From positions 1-63,491 of the IMG/VR virus record IMGVR_UViG_3300047444_000187: a stretch of DNA of 63,491 nt; one strand, given 5' to 3'. This DNA is from a virus. The notes beneath the pieces were generated by a model. The model ran no database searches, was not told where the DNA came from, and saw only the letters and a list, made by a program, of their open reading frames with translations. Numbering within the stretch: the first letter of the stretch is position 1; each line of letters starts with the position of its first letter. This document shows positions 32,438-40,192 of the stretch, piece by piece. Position numbers and translations under genes: made by a program.

Positions 32438-32883
32438 TAGATTCCCGACGTTGGATACGGGCTAGAAGCTGCCGTAGGATAGGGCTTAACAATCGGCCCG
32501 ACCACCTGCATGTCACCTGCCGTAGTACCTGCGAGGGTCACGGGCTGGCCATTGCGGGCCATAACCGCGAGCATCTTTTTGTCCGGTGTCGGACGCAAGA
32601 TACGCATATCGGCCTGATAGCGGTTGGCTAAAATCTCTACCAACTGATTGGCCACGTCTGGGCGAACGAAGTGTCTGCCGGGACCGTAGTTAATCAGGTT
32701 CAGGGAAATCGAACCGAACGGCTTGTCGAACAAGTCCGTCGAAGGGATTTCTACCGTCTGCCAATTAGTTTCGTCTTCGCAAAACGCGTCGTGCTCTTCC
32801 CAAATCTTCTGGTCACGTTCGGCCTTCGCCTTCTTGCCTGCCGTGATTTTCTGTGTGTAAGACTGTTTGCTGTTGTCAGCCAT
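32437..32883 (-). CDS. hypothetical late protein, 148 aa
   Basis: This 148-residue protein has a charged helical N-terminus, a mixed central region (PGRHFVRPDVANQLVEILAN) and a Pro/Thr/Ala-rich tail. It is directly downstream of the capsid gene and its terminator. It may be a head-completion or connector protein. No motif identifies it. Confidence 0.65.
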   Translation of the reverse strand: MADNSKQSYTQKITAGKKAKAERDQKIWEEHDAFCEDETNWQTVEIPSTDLFDKPFGSISLNLINYGPGRHFVRPDVANQLVEILANRYQADMRILRPTPDKKMLAVMARNGQPVTLAGTTAGDMQVVGPIVKPYPTAASSPYPTSGI

Positions 32884-32911
32884 TTGAATACCTCTTATAT
32901 CCTTGTGGGAT

Positions 32912-32943
32912 TAAAAGAAAGAGGGGCGGGTTGTCCACCCCTC
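32912..32943 (-). terminator. intrinsic terminator after the capsid gene
   Basis: On the leftward strand a 9-bp stem starting GAGGGG and ending CCCCTC, with loop ACAAC, is followed by TTTCTTTT. It lies 14 bases after the capsid stop and would limit transcription of genes further downstream relative to capsid. Confidence 0.85.
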
Positions 32944-32956
32944 AATCAGTTCAATA

Positions 32957-33976
32957 CTAGTTGTTGACCGAGTTCTGGCCAGCAGCCACGATGCGGTAAA
33001 TCCACGACTGGTTGGTGATAATCGCCTTGAAAGCGAACTTATAACCAATCTTACGGGACTGTTGCAACGTGTCAGTCTGTCCACCGGGAGCAGCCGCATA
33101 CACGCGAAGGTTCTGAAGGTCAGAAACCTGATACGCGTTGCGCGCGATACCAAAACCGTTGTAGGTCTTGTTCGCAAAGCCCGCCGAGGCAGACAGGTTG
33201 GGGGTAAAGCCCGGAGCGTTGGATTTCACAACACGCCAGCCCGCCAATTCATCCACTTCACCGCGCCAGATGCGTTCCGGCTTGCCAAACTGGTTGGAAG
33301 CCTTGAAGTCCGGGTCATTCTGCATGGTCGCGTAAGACTGAGGCGCGAGCACGAGAACATAGTCCCCGTCTTCAAACGGACGCCCGCCCGCATCCATCAA
33401 GGACGCGTGAACCGCAGTCAGGTCCGTGTAACCGAGCGTATCGGATTGCGTAAGGGTCGCAACCGTCTTCGCGTTCGGGCAATACACGTTCGAAGCCGCG
33501 TTCAGGACGTTGAAAATCAAAATATCATACGTTTCAGCCGCGTGGAGTCCGAGCACATAGAGTGCGCGCCCAACCACGTCATGCTTAGAGGTCAGCTCGG
33601 CGAGGTCAGACAGACGGAGCAACTTCCCGTACTGTTCCGCAACCGCTTGGAACTGGCTCATCAAGAGACCATCCGCATCCGGCTGTACGCCTTCAGTCAA
33701 CTGCACCGGAGAAAGAGTCGTAGACAACTTCTCCATACGGTTGAACTGAATCGTCTTGCTAGAGTTAGACGGAATCGGTTCCTTATCCCCGAACTGGTCG
33801 AGAATAGTAATCAGCACAGCCACTTCAAGCAGCTTAGCGCTGAAGTAGGTCTGTTGGTCCGAGGCGAGAGAACCCGCCGGGCCGGGAGTGCCAATGGCTC
33901 CAGTAATAACCGAGATAACGTCATCACCGAGACCAAAGACAAGCCCGATAAGACCGAAAATAAGCTTGTTAAACAT
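32957..33976 (-). CDS. major capsid protein (N4-gp56-like, HK97 fold)
   Basis: The 339-residue protein matches the N4-gp56 capsid family: YFSAKLLEVAVLITILDQFG, then GKLLRLSDLAELTSKHDV, a central FEDGDYVLVLAPQSYATM and a C-terminal IGYKFAFKAIITNQSWIYRI. It is preceded by a scaffold and portal, the usual order. The first 30 residues are unexpectedly hydrophobic (KLIFGLIGLVFGLGDDVISV) and could be a cleaved or inward-facing arm. It is followed by a terminator. Confidence 0.9.
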   Translation of the reverse strand: MFNKLIFGLIGLVFGLGDDVISVITGAIGTPGPAGSLASDQQTYFSAKLLEVAVLITILDQFGDKEPIPSNSSKTIQFNRMEKLSTTLSPVQLTEGVQPDADGLLMSQFQAVAEQYGKLLRLSDLAELTSKHDVVGRALYVLGLHAAETYDILIFNVLNAASNVYCPNAKTVATLTQSDTLGYTDLTAVHASLMDAGGRPFEDGDYVLVLAPQSYATMQNDPDFKASNQFGKPERIWRGEVDELAGWRVVKSNAPGFTPNLSASAGFANKTYNGFGIARNAYQVSDLQNLRVYAAAPGGQTDTLQQSRKIGYKFAFKAIITNQSWIYRIVAAGQNSVNN

Positions 33977-33995
33977 TCTAATGTCCTATGCCTTC

Positions 33996-34919
33996 TTAGA
34001 AGTCCAGAGAGGTTCCCTTAGCTTCGTGCTCCGCGATAATCGCTCGGATACCAGCCAACGTGCCGAAACTTGCTTTAGTTCCTGACACTGGGGTAATCGT
34101 GGCGGTGCGGGGAGTCTGACTAGGAGATACCGCTGGTCTTGAAGGCGGTTGATTTTGAAGTTGATTTGCAGCCGCAATAGCTTGCGGTACTTGCAATCCT
34201 TTGCCGATTAGGTAGGCTGCTTTATAGAGCCCCGGCAACTGGCCGCTGAACTGAGCATCAGATTCAGCAGTAGCGATAGCATTCTTTAACTCTGGAACGA
34301 CATCGAGCGCCTTGTTGTAGCCGTCGGTTCCGATGAAGGTCCCGAAGTCTTTGATGTCTGCGTTGACGGTATTGATTGCTTTTGTGCGTGCAATATCGTT
34401 CGCAGCCTGTACAACATTTTGCCCAACAGTATCCCGGATGAACTTCTGCTGGACCTGAGCAATAGCCTTGGGGCCAAGCTCACCAGCTTTAATCAAATCG
34501 TTCATGTACTGCTCGGGATTCTCTGAGTAGTTGACCTGAACTGGAGCCACTTGCGGGGCCGAAGCCTGCATAGGCTGACCAGTAATGGGGTCAATACCCG
34601 TCGCCAAAGCGTATCGCTGGCGCAACGTATCAATCAAGGAATCCTTGTTATTAAGGCCCTCGATAGCCGCTTCCCTAGTCTTGTATACCGTCTTATCTCC
34701 CTTGATGAAAACATCTTCGGGCGTCTGCGTTTGTACGACAGGCGGGGCAACTTGAGTAGGAACAGCGGGGGTTTCCGTTTGCTGCACTTGTGGGGCAGCG
34801 GGTGCATTGCTAACTCCGTCCGCAGGAAACAGCGCGTCGAAAGCAGCATCGTCTAAGCCGCCGGGTGCATCGTTCAACTGGACGATACCGCCGGGAGCTA
34901 CTTGGTCTATGGTTGACAT
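33996..34919 (-). CDS. scaffolding protein, 307 aa
   Basis: This 307-residue acidic, Gln/Ala/Pro-rich, largely disordered and helical protein lies between portal-region genes and the capsid gene. It has a Pro/Thr/Gln linker (residues 35-70), a helical middle and a C-terminal helix (IRAIIAEHEAKG) that could contact capsid. Composition and position, rather than a motif, support a scaffold. Confidence 0.75.
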   Translation of the reverse strand: MSTIDQVAPGGIVQLNDAPGGLDDAAFDALFPADGVSNAPAAPQVQQTETPAVPTQVAPPVVQTQTPEDVFIKGDKTVYKTREAAIEGLNNKDSLIDTLRQRYALATGIDPITGQPMQASAPQVAPVQVNYSENPEQYMNDLIKAGELGPKAIAQVQQKFIRDTVGQNVVQAANDIARTKAINTVNADIKDFGTFIGTDGYNKALDVVPELKNAIATAESDAQFSGQLPGLYKAAYLIGKGLQVPQAIAAANQLQNQPPSRPAVSPSQTPRTATITPVSGTKASFGTLAGIRAIIAEHEAKGTSLDF

Positions 34920-34980
34920 ACTTACCTCTGGGATTGTGTCCCTTGGTTTTTACTGCGGCCCTTGTGGGGCGTATTTGAAA

Positions 34981-35397
34981 CTATTCTCCGACGGACGCAT
35001 ACGAAGCTTCGATTGCTTTGATAGCTTCGATGTCCTCTTCGGTGGCGTCTATGCGACGGACAGACTGGCGCGTTGTCGTGCCAGTAACCTGTGCCTGAAG
35101 CCAGTTACACCAAAAGATACCACTCTGAATAAACTCTACATCCCTGATTTCCTTGTGACGGTCGGCCACGAGCTTCGCTTTTAGTGCGGCAGCTTGCAAG
35201 CTGAGACGGTCAGTCAGGAGAACGAACCCCGGATTGTATGCGAGCGTAGAGACGGTTTCCCGTTGCTCCTTGCTCCACCCCGATTGGGTCCTCATGACCG
35301 GGATTTCGATTAGCTTGATTCGCTCAGTGGTATGCTGGACCTGAACAATCTCAGGTTCAATATCAAGCCACTTAGCAATCCTCTCTTTGAAACTCAT
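34981..35397 (-). CDS. hypothetical protein, 138 aa
   Basis: ATG 35397 with a GAGAGG ribosome site just upstream is preferred to a longer frame starting at 35526. The 138-residue protein is helical and basic at first, with a middle segment QSGIFWCNWLQAQVTG. It lies between portal and scaffold genes, suggesting a minor head protein. No family is recognised. Confidence 0.68.
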   Translation of the reverse strand: MSFKERIAKWLDIEPEIVQVQHTTERIKLIEIPVMRTQSGWSKEQRETVSTLAYNPGFVLLTDRLSLQAAALKAKLVADRHKEIRDVEFIQSGIFWCNWLQAQVTGTTTRQSVRRIDATEEDIEAIKAIEASYASVGE

Positions 35398-35410
35398 AGC
35401 CCCTCTCCAC

Positions 35411-35662
35411 TTATTTCTTTTTGTATTCCGTGTCATACTCCGCTTTAGTGTCCACAACTGCCTTGGGACTCTCGCGGTCTGGACGCGGGTCATAACACAC
35501 ACCAGCAGGCTCCATACGGTGCCCACCAGTCAAGTCGAACCCGAGAACAGAAGGAGTATTCACGACTTGGCAAGCTTCTAGAGGAGCAGCCGAGCTCTCG
35601 CTCATGCTACCATCGCGCCCACCAGTCATAAACATATTAGCTACATCTTCGCTACGCGGCAT
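35411..35662 (-). CDS. small hypothetical protein, 83 aa
   Basis: A probably disordered 83-residue protein (MPRSEDVANMFMTGGRDGSM at its start, Lys-rich at its end) sits just after the portal gene. The role is unknown. A small virion component or connector is possible. Confidence 0.62.
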   Translation of the reverse strand: MPRSEDVANMFMTGGRDGSMSESSAAPLEACQVVNTPSVLGFDLTGGHRMEPAGVCYDPRPDRESPKAVVDTKAEYDTEYKKK

Positions 35663-35664
35663 AT

Positions 35665-37833
35665 TTATCCTTCACTGTTGCCTGAGGTTCCGAGTGCGTT
35701 GGCACCCATCGCCTGAGCAAAACTAGACATCTCTTCTCCACCAGTTGCACCGGGGATTTTACCTTCATGTTGGCTCTGTGCAGGCCTACCGACATGACGA
35801 CCCGATTCGGGTGGATGAGGTGGAAATACCATATCTACTGTGTCAGCTAGATACTGTTCCACCACTTCCTGAACCTGACGTGCCTCGCCAGCAATCTTGT
35901 CACCAATGCCGGGTTTACCAGCTTGGCCGAGTGCTGCGGGAAGCGCCTTAGACTCCATCTTGAGCAACTCACGAGTGAGCTCCTCTTGATATTGCATCTG
36001 ACGCGATTGCGCTGCTTCGGCTTGGACCTGTTGGTCCGGCTTAAGCAAGCGGTTGGGATTGGCAATCTCCATGCAGCGCGCAATTTCTCTCAGGAACTCG
36101 CCCTGATTGGCGTACGGAGATTGCATGGCAATGTTGTAGAACGCCATCAAGTTACGCTGCTTGACAACTTTGCCAGTGGCGTAGTTAGCGCCAACAAAAT
36201 CGAAGCTGTAGCTTCCAATGATGGAAGCCAACGGAACTCTCCCGTATTTCGGGATACCGGGTGCTTGACCCGTGATGTCGAACTCCATCTCAGCCGTACC
36301 ATATTGCTGAATGAGAGCCGCAACCATCTCGCACATAGGCTGCAAGATTTGAACTTCAAAGTTAGAAATGAACCGCTTGAAAACGAAACCGCTCTCGTTG
36401 ATAACCTGAGAGATTCCGCTAGAAGTCGAGTTCCCGCCGGGACCACCAACGCCCTTCGCATAGAAGTCGCTGACACCGCTGGCCATTTCAATCATGGACC
36501 GATAGATGTCAAGGATTTGGTAGTCTTGGGCATTAGGTGTGAAGAACGGCAGAGCCATCAGCACATGCGATGGGTCTCCTGTCACACCGACCTGACCACC
36601 GGGGGTATTGGCTTGGTCGAGAGCTTCGTGGTCAATATCCGCTTGGGTATCGAACGCGTAGCGACGGTTGATGCCGATATTCCAGTTGTCCGTAATCATG
36701 TTCGTGAAGACGTTGATGCCTTCATTCAAATCGCTGATACGTTCAATGAGTCCGTACCCGTATGTATCTCCGGGCACCTTGGTATACGGCATGTGTAAAA
36801 TTGGGCAACGCTTGTGGGCAAAGGGGTTCGGGCCGTCGTATAGAATAATGGCCGGGCCTTTGTATAGGTTGCGTTTGTAAGCTGACAAGCTAGCATTACG
36901 GTATTGATACCGACGGTCTTTCCAAGACAACGCGTCCCAATCATCGGGGCTGGTCATCAAGGTAACTGTCTGCTTTGTCGAGTCCCAGATTTCGGCTATG
37001 CGAATAAGGATTCCATCCCTATCCTCTTCCTTGTAGGAAGCGACACGGCGCATAATCTCTGCAACGGCCTCGGGCTTATACAGCTTAGGATTTGCTTCGT
37101 ACTCCCGCATGAAAGCGCCGTAGGACTTCTCTAGTAAGAGAGCCACGATGTCGCCATCCGGGTCAATCATAAAATCATAGATGTCAATAGGAATCAGCTT
37201 AGGGCAGTTACGCGGAACTTGCTTTGTAACAACCTGCACGCCAATTTGAATCGGTTCGCCAGTCGGTCCCGTGAAAGGAATCTGAGCTGGTTGGCCTGTG
37301 GTCGCGTCAATAATCGGCTGGCCAGTTTGCGGGTCCGTGAGGGGAACCATCTGGTAAATAGGCTCGGGACCCATGACGGTCTCGTAATCCCAATCCCAGT
37401 CCACCTTCAAAGCCGTGTGCCCATAGATACAATCGTTGGACAGCACTTCTTCTAGGACGGTCATCCAGTTCGCGCGCTTCAAGCAGGTTAGCAAAACCTT
37501 CTGCATATTCTCAGCAGCTTGGTCTGTGCCCCCACGAGTACGAGCTTCGATAGGCGGGTCTACGCTAAAGAACGCATCCCGAGTACGCGCAACAATGGCG
37601 TCCACGTTCGACTGTGCATACGGCACAAAGGTATTCGAGCGAGGAGTCAGATTGTCCGGGTACAGTCTGCGGTCGCGTTGACCTACATACTGTCTGTAGA
37701 AATAAGAACGCCGTTGGTCGTAGGGCCGACGGAAGTTGCGTAGGCGCGAAAGAGTTGATTTCGACCATTGAAGCTTCGCATCATCACCGGGCTGCACTGC
37801 GCCAACACTTGCGGTCTGTGGAGTATTTTCCAT
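35665..37833 (-). CDS. portal protein, 722 aa
   Basis: The 722-residue portal has the expected order: RSNTFVPYAQSNVDAIVART near residue 65, then NDCIYGHTALKVDWDWDY, a Pro/Gln-rich insert, IDIYDFMIDPDG, the clip/stem region YGYGLIERISDLNEGINVF and a C-terminal helical crown. It forms the dodecameric ring through which DNA passes and to which terminase docks. Its size agrees with podovirus portals of the N4/phiEco32/P22 type. Confidence 0.9.
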   Translation of the reverse strand: MENTPQTASVGAVQPGDDAKLQWSKSTLSRLRNFRRPYDQRRSYFYRQYVGQRDRRLYPDNLTPRSNTFVPYAQSNVDAIVARTRDAFFSVDPPIEARTRGGTDQAAENMQKVLLTCLKRANWMTVLEEVLSNDCIYGHTALKVDWDWDYETVMGPEPIYQMVPLTDPQTGQPIIDATTGQPAQIPFTGPTGEPIQIGVQVVTKQVPRNCPKLIPIDIYDFMIDPDGDIVALLLEKSYGAFMREYEANPKLYKPEAVAEIMRRVASYKEEDRDGILIRIAEIWDSTKQTVTLMTSPDDWDALSWKDRRYQYRNASLSAYKRNLYKGPAIILYDGPNPFAHKRCPILHMPYTKVPGDTYGYGLIERISDLNEGINVFTNMITDNWNIGINRRYAFDTQADIDHEALDQANTPGGQVGVTGDPSHVLMALPFFTPNAQDYQILDIYRSMIEMASGVSDFYAKGVGGPGGNSTSSGISQVINESGFVFKRFISNFEVQILQPMCEMVAALIQQYGTAEMEFDITGQAPGIPKYGRVPLASIIGSYSFDFVGANYATGKVVKQRNLMAFYNIAMQSPYANQGEFLREIARCMEIANPNRLLKPDQQVQAEAAQSRQMQYQEELTRELLKMESKALPAALGQAGKPGIGDKIAGEARQVQEVVEQYLADTVDMVFPPHPPESGRHVGRPAQSQHEGKIPGATGGEEMSSFAQAMGANALGTSGNSEG

Positions 37834-37834
37834 T

Positions 37835-38149
37835 TTAATTCTTTTCGATAGTCACTTCGGGATGCTTCAAGAACTCTTGGTTCCTGAGCTCACCGCGCTT
37901 GTCTGATTCGACCATGTGGTGGACGCTATACTCCAACATCTCAACCACTTCGTCCCATCTGTCGCGGGGTGTGTTACACAGCAATCCCACGAACTCTACC
38001 ATCCAGCAATCTTTACACTTGAAAACGGGAGCCTTGCCGTCTCGATAAGCGTGCTTGTGTTTGCCACAAGTCAACACTATTTTCTGGTCCTTATCGAGAA
38101 AAGAAGCTGCGAACTTCTCCATCTCTCCCATCCGAAAGATGTCGCTCAT
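37835..38149 (-). CDS. small zinc-binding-like late protein, 104 aa
   Basis: This 104-residue protein has Cys/His residues in TCGKHKHAYRD and FKCKDCWMVEF, which could bind zinc, followed by a charged helical half. It is directly upstream of the portal gene. The function is unknown. Confidence 0.65.
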   Translation of the reverse strand: MSDIFRMGEMEKFAASFLDKDQKIVLTCGKHKHAYRDGKAPVFKCKDCWMVEFVGLLCNTPRDRWDEVVEMLEYSVHHMVESDKRGELRNQEFLKHPEVTIEKN

Positions 38150-38151
38150 TG

Positions 38152-38463
38152 TTATCTGCCTTCCAAAGACTGCACGTAAATGTCGGCTGCCGCGCTGTTG
38201 CTCGCGTCCGCAAACACTCGGATATAAGTGTTAGCACCCATATCTAGTGTAGTTTGCTGGTTAGCCGGGATAAGATAGTTAGCCGCCGTAGGAGCCGCTA
38301 CACCCGAGCCGCCGAATGCAATGTGAATCGCACCCGTGGCTACAACCGCAATGACCCTACGCGCGCCGATGAACTGGGCTGTTGATGCAGACCCAGCGGC
38401 GAGGGCGGTTACTTTGACAGTAGCGTCGCCCGAAAAAGTTAAGATTTGTGCAAACCGAGCCAT
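38152..38463 (-). CDS. small beta-rich head protein, 103 aa
   Basis: AAAGGAAAAACA precedes ATG 38463. The 103-residue protein is rich in Ala, Thr, Val and Gly with alternating strands (ARRVIAVVATGAIHIAFGG) and resembles small capsid-decoration or head-fibre proteins. A longer frame starting at 38532 is less likely because it has no ribosome site. Confidence 0.65.
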   Translation of the reverse strand: MARFAQILTFSGDATVKVTALAAGSASTAQFIGARRVIAVVATGAIHIAFGGSGVAAPTAANYLIPANQQTTLDMGANTYIRVFADASNSAAADIYVQSLEGR

Positions 38464-38473
38464 TGTTTTTCCT

Positions 38474-38782
38474 TTACTTCTTTGGCAGAAGTTTATAATT
38501 TCTGATAGTGTTGTAGGTCTCGACACACGCAATCGGCAAACTGAAAGCTAGGCTAGCCAACGTACCGAAGTGTGCAAGCAAGGTCCCGACACTAATTACG
38601 AAAGCCGTGGTCAAGAATCCAGCAAACGGAAGTCCAAGTTTAGAAATCAGGAACCGTGCAACGGGCATTCCTTCCTTCAAACCTTCTTTGAGTCCAGTTT
38701 CGGTGTAATACAAATCCCCGAGACATGCGAACATCGAAAAGCCCACGCCCGCAAATACTGCAAATGCTTCTAATCCGGTCAT
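38474..38782 (-). CDS. integral membrane protein, 102 aa (DUF5658-like)
   Basis: The protein has three hydrophobic helices (AFAVFAGVGFSMFACLG, LPFAGFLTTAFVISVGTLLA, ASLAFSLPIACVETYN) and a DxxYTxxGL-type motif near residue 24, like DUF5658 proteins. It is one of two such proteins in the late block (see 42542). The function is unknown. A role in envelope change or superinfection control late in infection is possible. Confidence 0.68.
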   Translation of the reverse strand: MTGLEAFAVFAGVGFSMFACLGDLYYTETGLKEGLKEGMPVARFLISKLGLPFAGFLTTAFVISVGTLLAHFGTLASLAFSLPIACVETYNTIRNYKLLPKK

Positions 38783-38790
38783 TGTTACTC

Positions 38791-39444
38791 CTAGATATTG
38801 TTGTTAATGCCGTATAGTGGAAACAAACTTGAGTTGATTAGCTGTCCTACTTGTCCGCCACCGACTGTTGGAAAGTTCATAGAACCAGATAAGTTCCCGA
38901 TAACTAAGTTGGTTGCGAGAGCATCCGTAAGAGCTACTGTGGGGAAGAGTGAGAAACCCGCTTGGCCTGTCGCAAAGCTAGAGTCGGTGCCTTTAAAATA
39001 CAGGTTACCATTTCTCAGGATATAAAAGGTAGTACCCACGCATCCTACAACCCAAGTTTCGTTTGGAGGTAAAACGCCTTCTACACGGTCAAACAAGAAG
39101 CCACTTGCGTTGGTTAAGAATATTTCAGTAGTACCATCGCCGCCATCAATAATCCCGAAGTCATAGTAGTCAACTGCAAACGTCGAGTCTGACCTAATCA
39201 ACAAGTCTAACTCGCCCGTGTTGGCTAATCCAACTAGATTAATAGACACATACTGGTCGTTGCCGAGAGCGGGAGTTCCGTGATAGAGCCCAACGTTATA
39301 TTGATTGAGAAGTGTTGCTTGGGCGGTGCCACTTAAGATTTGCAAGTTAGCATACGACGCATTACTTAAGTTGGTTGGGTCCAGAGGATTCTGGTTCGCG
39401 CCCGTTAACGTGTTAGAGTAAATCGGCGTGAATGTGAGGGGCAT
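38791..39444 (-). CDS. appendage protein with C-terminal SLFxLYG tag, 217 aa
   Basis: The 217-residue beta-rich protein (STFAVDYYDFGIIDGGDG, TTFYILRNGNLYFKG) looks like a carbohydrate-binding or jelly-roll appendage domain. It ends with SSLFPLYGINNNI, a tag shared with the next two genes. It probably decorates the virion or contacts the host surface. Confidence 0.65.
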   Translation of the reverse strand: MPLTFTPIYSNTLTGANQNPLDPTNLSNASYANLQILSGTAQATLLNQYNVGLYHGTPALGNDQYVSINLVGLANTGELDLLIRSDSTFAVDYYDFGIIDGGDGTTEIFLTNASGFLFDRVEGVLPPNETWVVGCVGTTFYILRNGNLYFKGTDSSFATGQAGFSLFPTVALTDALATNLVIGNLSGSMNFPTVGGGQVGQLINSSLFPLYGINNNI

Positions 39445-40190
39445 TAGAGTAGATTCGTCAAGCCGTAGAGTTCGAACAAAGACGTATCTCCCGGATATGT
39501 GCTAGTACCTACAGGTGCAGGCGGTGTGAAGCCAACTGAGAATCCGCAAGAGACCATGGTGTTACCTGCCGCAGCAGTTGACCATGTTCCACCAAAACCA
39601 GTTGTGCCTTGGGTATTTGTGACGCCATACGCGCCTACGAAACCACCAGTTACTAGACTAGTTACACCGAGATTAAACGGTGCGTTTAATGTGCAGACTT
39701 CAACGAGACCGCTGTTGATGTTTGTATAAGCAATATAAGCTGTGTTAGCGAAAGAGCCAACGAAGCTTAGAGGATTAATAGTAGTCGAAACACCACTTGC
39801 CGCTGAGAGAGCTTTGTCGAGAGCGGCTGCCGCAGTGAACCCGGTGAACTCAACTATAATTAAGTTAGAGTTGCCGATGTTAAGTGCGTTGGAGTTCAGG
39901 ATAGGTTGAAGCGTGCCGCCTGCTGTGACAGTTGCGAACGCTCCCATGATAAACTTGGGAACCGTTCCGCCCACTGGGGATTGAATTGCACCCCATGCTG
40001 GTGTCCATGCACTTATAGTCGCAGTCCCGGAACTGGTAAAGGACATGCTAGTACAAGTAGTACTTGCACCTTGGATTTCAGCCAAGGCTAATACAACGTT
40101 GCCTACTGATACGTTTGACGAGAATGTTGCTCCGGGGTTTGGGGAACCGGATAGTAAGATGCCGTTGTTTTGTACTGGACTAATCGTCAT
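39444..40190 (-). CDS. beta-sandwich appendage protein with C-terminal SLFxLYG tag, 248 aa
   Basis: The 248-residue protein starts with an Asn/Gly/Ser-rich strand region containing VSVGNVVLALAEIQG, like the VxxGNxLvv motif of a beta-sandwich domain that also occurs in the 778-residue neighbour. It ends TSLFELYGLTNLL. It shares one base with the neighbouring gene. It is likely a virion surface fibre or decoration. Confidence 0.65.
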   Translation of the reverse strand: MTISPVQNNGILLSGSPNPGATFSSNVSVGNVVLALAEIQGASTTCTSMSFTSSGTATISAWTPAWGAIQSPVGGTVPKFIMGAFATVTAGGTLQPILNSNALNIGNSNLIIVEFTGFTAAAALDKALSAASGVSTTINPLSFVGSFANTAYIAYTNINSGLVEVCTLNAPFNLGVTSLVTGGFVGAYGVTNTQGTTGFGGTWSTAAAGNTMVSCGFSVGFTPPAPVGTSTYPGDTSLFELYGLTNLL

Positions 40191-40192
40191 AA

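Noticed and set aside
33062-34021. 319-codon rightward open frame opposite the capsid gene
   Set aside because: It is exactly antisense to the well-supported capsid protein, is extremely Arg-rich with no domain, and no ribosome site or rightward promoter is present.
35923-36798. 291-codon rightward open frame opposite the portal gene
   Set aside because: It is antisense to conserved portal sequence and has the composition expected of a reverse-frame shadow.
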